Part shown: piece by piece, positions 22,806 to 23,340 of the stretch
Layout of the letters: each line of letters opens with the position of its first letter
How positions within the stretch are numbered: position 1 is the first letter of the stretch
Assembly: GCA_937894775.1 (NCBI GenBank)
Contig: CALAXC010000066.1
Span: forward strand, 1 to 23,340
DNA from: an uncultured Clostridia bacterium
Lineage (GTDB): Bacteria; Bacillota; Clostridia; Oscillospirales; CAG-272
Direction: 5' to 3'
Length of the DNA stretch: 23,340 nt
The notes under the pieces: generated by a model
The model's database searches: none
Seen by the model: the letters and a program-made list of their open reading frames with translations, nothing else
Told to the model about the DNA's origin: nothing
Made by a program: the position numbers and the translations under genes

Positions 22806-23340
22806 TTATTTGTTCTTGTTCTTTGCGGCAACCTGCGCCTGCACCGAGATGGGAAGACCCCAGAGGTTGATGAAGCCTGCGCTGTCTGCCTGGTTGTAGA
22901 CGTGGTCCTCACCGAAGGTGGCGATCTCCTCGGAGTAGAGCGACCAATCGCTCCATGCGCCTGCCTTGATCATGTTGCCCTTGTAGAGCTTGATGCGGAC
23001 CTTACCCGTGACGTGCTCCTGCGTCTTCGTGACGAAGGCCGAGAGTGCCTCGCGCAGGGGAGTGTACCACTGGCCGTTGTAGAGCAGCTCGCCAAAGGTG
23101 ACCGAGAGCTCCTGCTTCTTGTGCATGGTCATCTTGTCCAGGCAGAGCGTCTCAAGGTAGTTGTGCGCAAAGTAGAGAATGGCTCCGCCGGGCGTTTCGT
23201 ACACGCCGCGGCACTTCATGCCCACGAGGCGGTTCTCCACGATGTCCAACAGGCCGATGCCGTTGGCACCGCCGATCTCGTTGAGCTTGAGGATGATTTC
23301 CTTGGCGCTCATCTTCTCATCGTTGAGGGCAACGGGCACG
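22806..23340 (-). CDS. argG: Argininosuccinate synthase, C-terminal part (runs off the window)
   Basis: The visible 178 codons match the C-terminal half of ArgG: PVALNDEKM, GGANGIGLLDIVENRLVGMK, RGVYETPGGAILYFAHN, TFGELLYNGQWYTPL and KGNMIKAGAWSDWSLY. The GTG at 23339 is an internal codon, not a start; the true start lies outside the window. The enzyme joins citrulline and aspartate to form argininosuccinate. A 123-nt gap separates it from argH downstream, the usual argG-argH order. Its GC-rich codon choice (GTG, CTG, GAG) contrasts with the central genome. Confidence 0.95.
   Translation of the reverse strand, partial: VPVALNDEKMSAKEIILKLNEIGGANGIGLLDIVENRLVGMKCRGVYETPGGAILYFAHNYLETLCLDKMTMHKKQELSVTFGELLYNGQWYTPLREALSAFVTKTQEHVTGKVRIKLYKGNMIKAGAWSDWSLYSEEIATFGEDHVYNQADSAGFINLWGLPISVQAQVAAKNKNK

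Noticed and set aside
22529..22912. Arg/Thr-rich minus-strand frame of 127 residues
   Set aside because: It lies out of frame with the clear argH start and the argG end.

Overview
The window reads as a chromosomal stretch of an uncultured, low-to-moderate-GC Bacillota, most likely a gut Clostridia (inference). The grounds are gene content and order (radical SAM-smc-ftsY; rdgB-yhbY-nadD-yqeK-LCP-rsfS-leuS; rpsU), Gram-positive envelope proteins (LCP enzyme, lipoprotein deacetylase), near-universal Shine-Dalgarno sites, and promoters of the form TTGACA-17 nt-TATAAT. No phage, insertion sequence or CRISPR array was seen.

Layout. (1) 1-2219, minus strand: yqeG, an endonuclease IV-like TIM-barrel gene, and the start of a Xaa-Pro peptidase gene whose reading frame turns, near position 540, into a TupA-like ATP-grasp protein. 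That join looks foreign. (2) 2344-2704: a tRNA cluster (Gly-UCC, Arg-UCU, His-GUG) with a promoter and a perfect-palindrome terminator. (3) 2751-3732: a lipoprotein NodB-type polysaccharide deacetylase as its own transcription unit. (4) 3757-9357: radical SAM protein, SMC and FtsY, the last two overlapping by 23 nt. (5) 9369-12604: rdgB, yhbY, nadD, yqeK and an LCP-family gene. The yqeK-LCP gap is almost entirely one long hairpin that buries the LCP ribosome binding site. (6) 12630-15542: rsfS and leuS from their own promoter; LeuRS has diverged signature motifs. (7) 15556-15878: rpsU. (8) 15882-19142: a large secreted protein combining a phosphodiester glycosidase domain with a DUF6273-like domain. 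(9) 19185-21096: an ABC-2 exporter pair. (10) 21096-21224: tRNA-Thr on the minus strand. (11) 21401-22134: a complete regulated unit made of promoter, 5' hairpin, c-di-GMP-I (GEMM) riboswitch, intrinsic terminator, a 134-residue exported protein of no recognised family, and a strong terminator. (12) 22185-23340: the first codons of an unknown gene, then an abrupt change near 22240 to GC-rich DNA carrying truncated argH and the 3' part of argG on the opposite strand.

The most promising biology is the riboswitch-controlled small exported protein and the ribosome-binding-site-sequestering hairpin before the LCP gene. Both ends of the window carry sequence that does not seem to belong to the central genome. 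I read these as probable assembly joins, but real rearrangement cannot be excluded from sequence alone.
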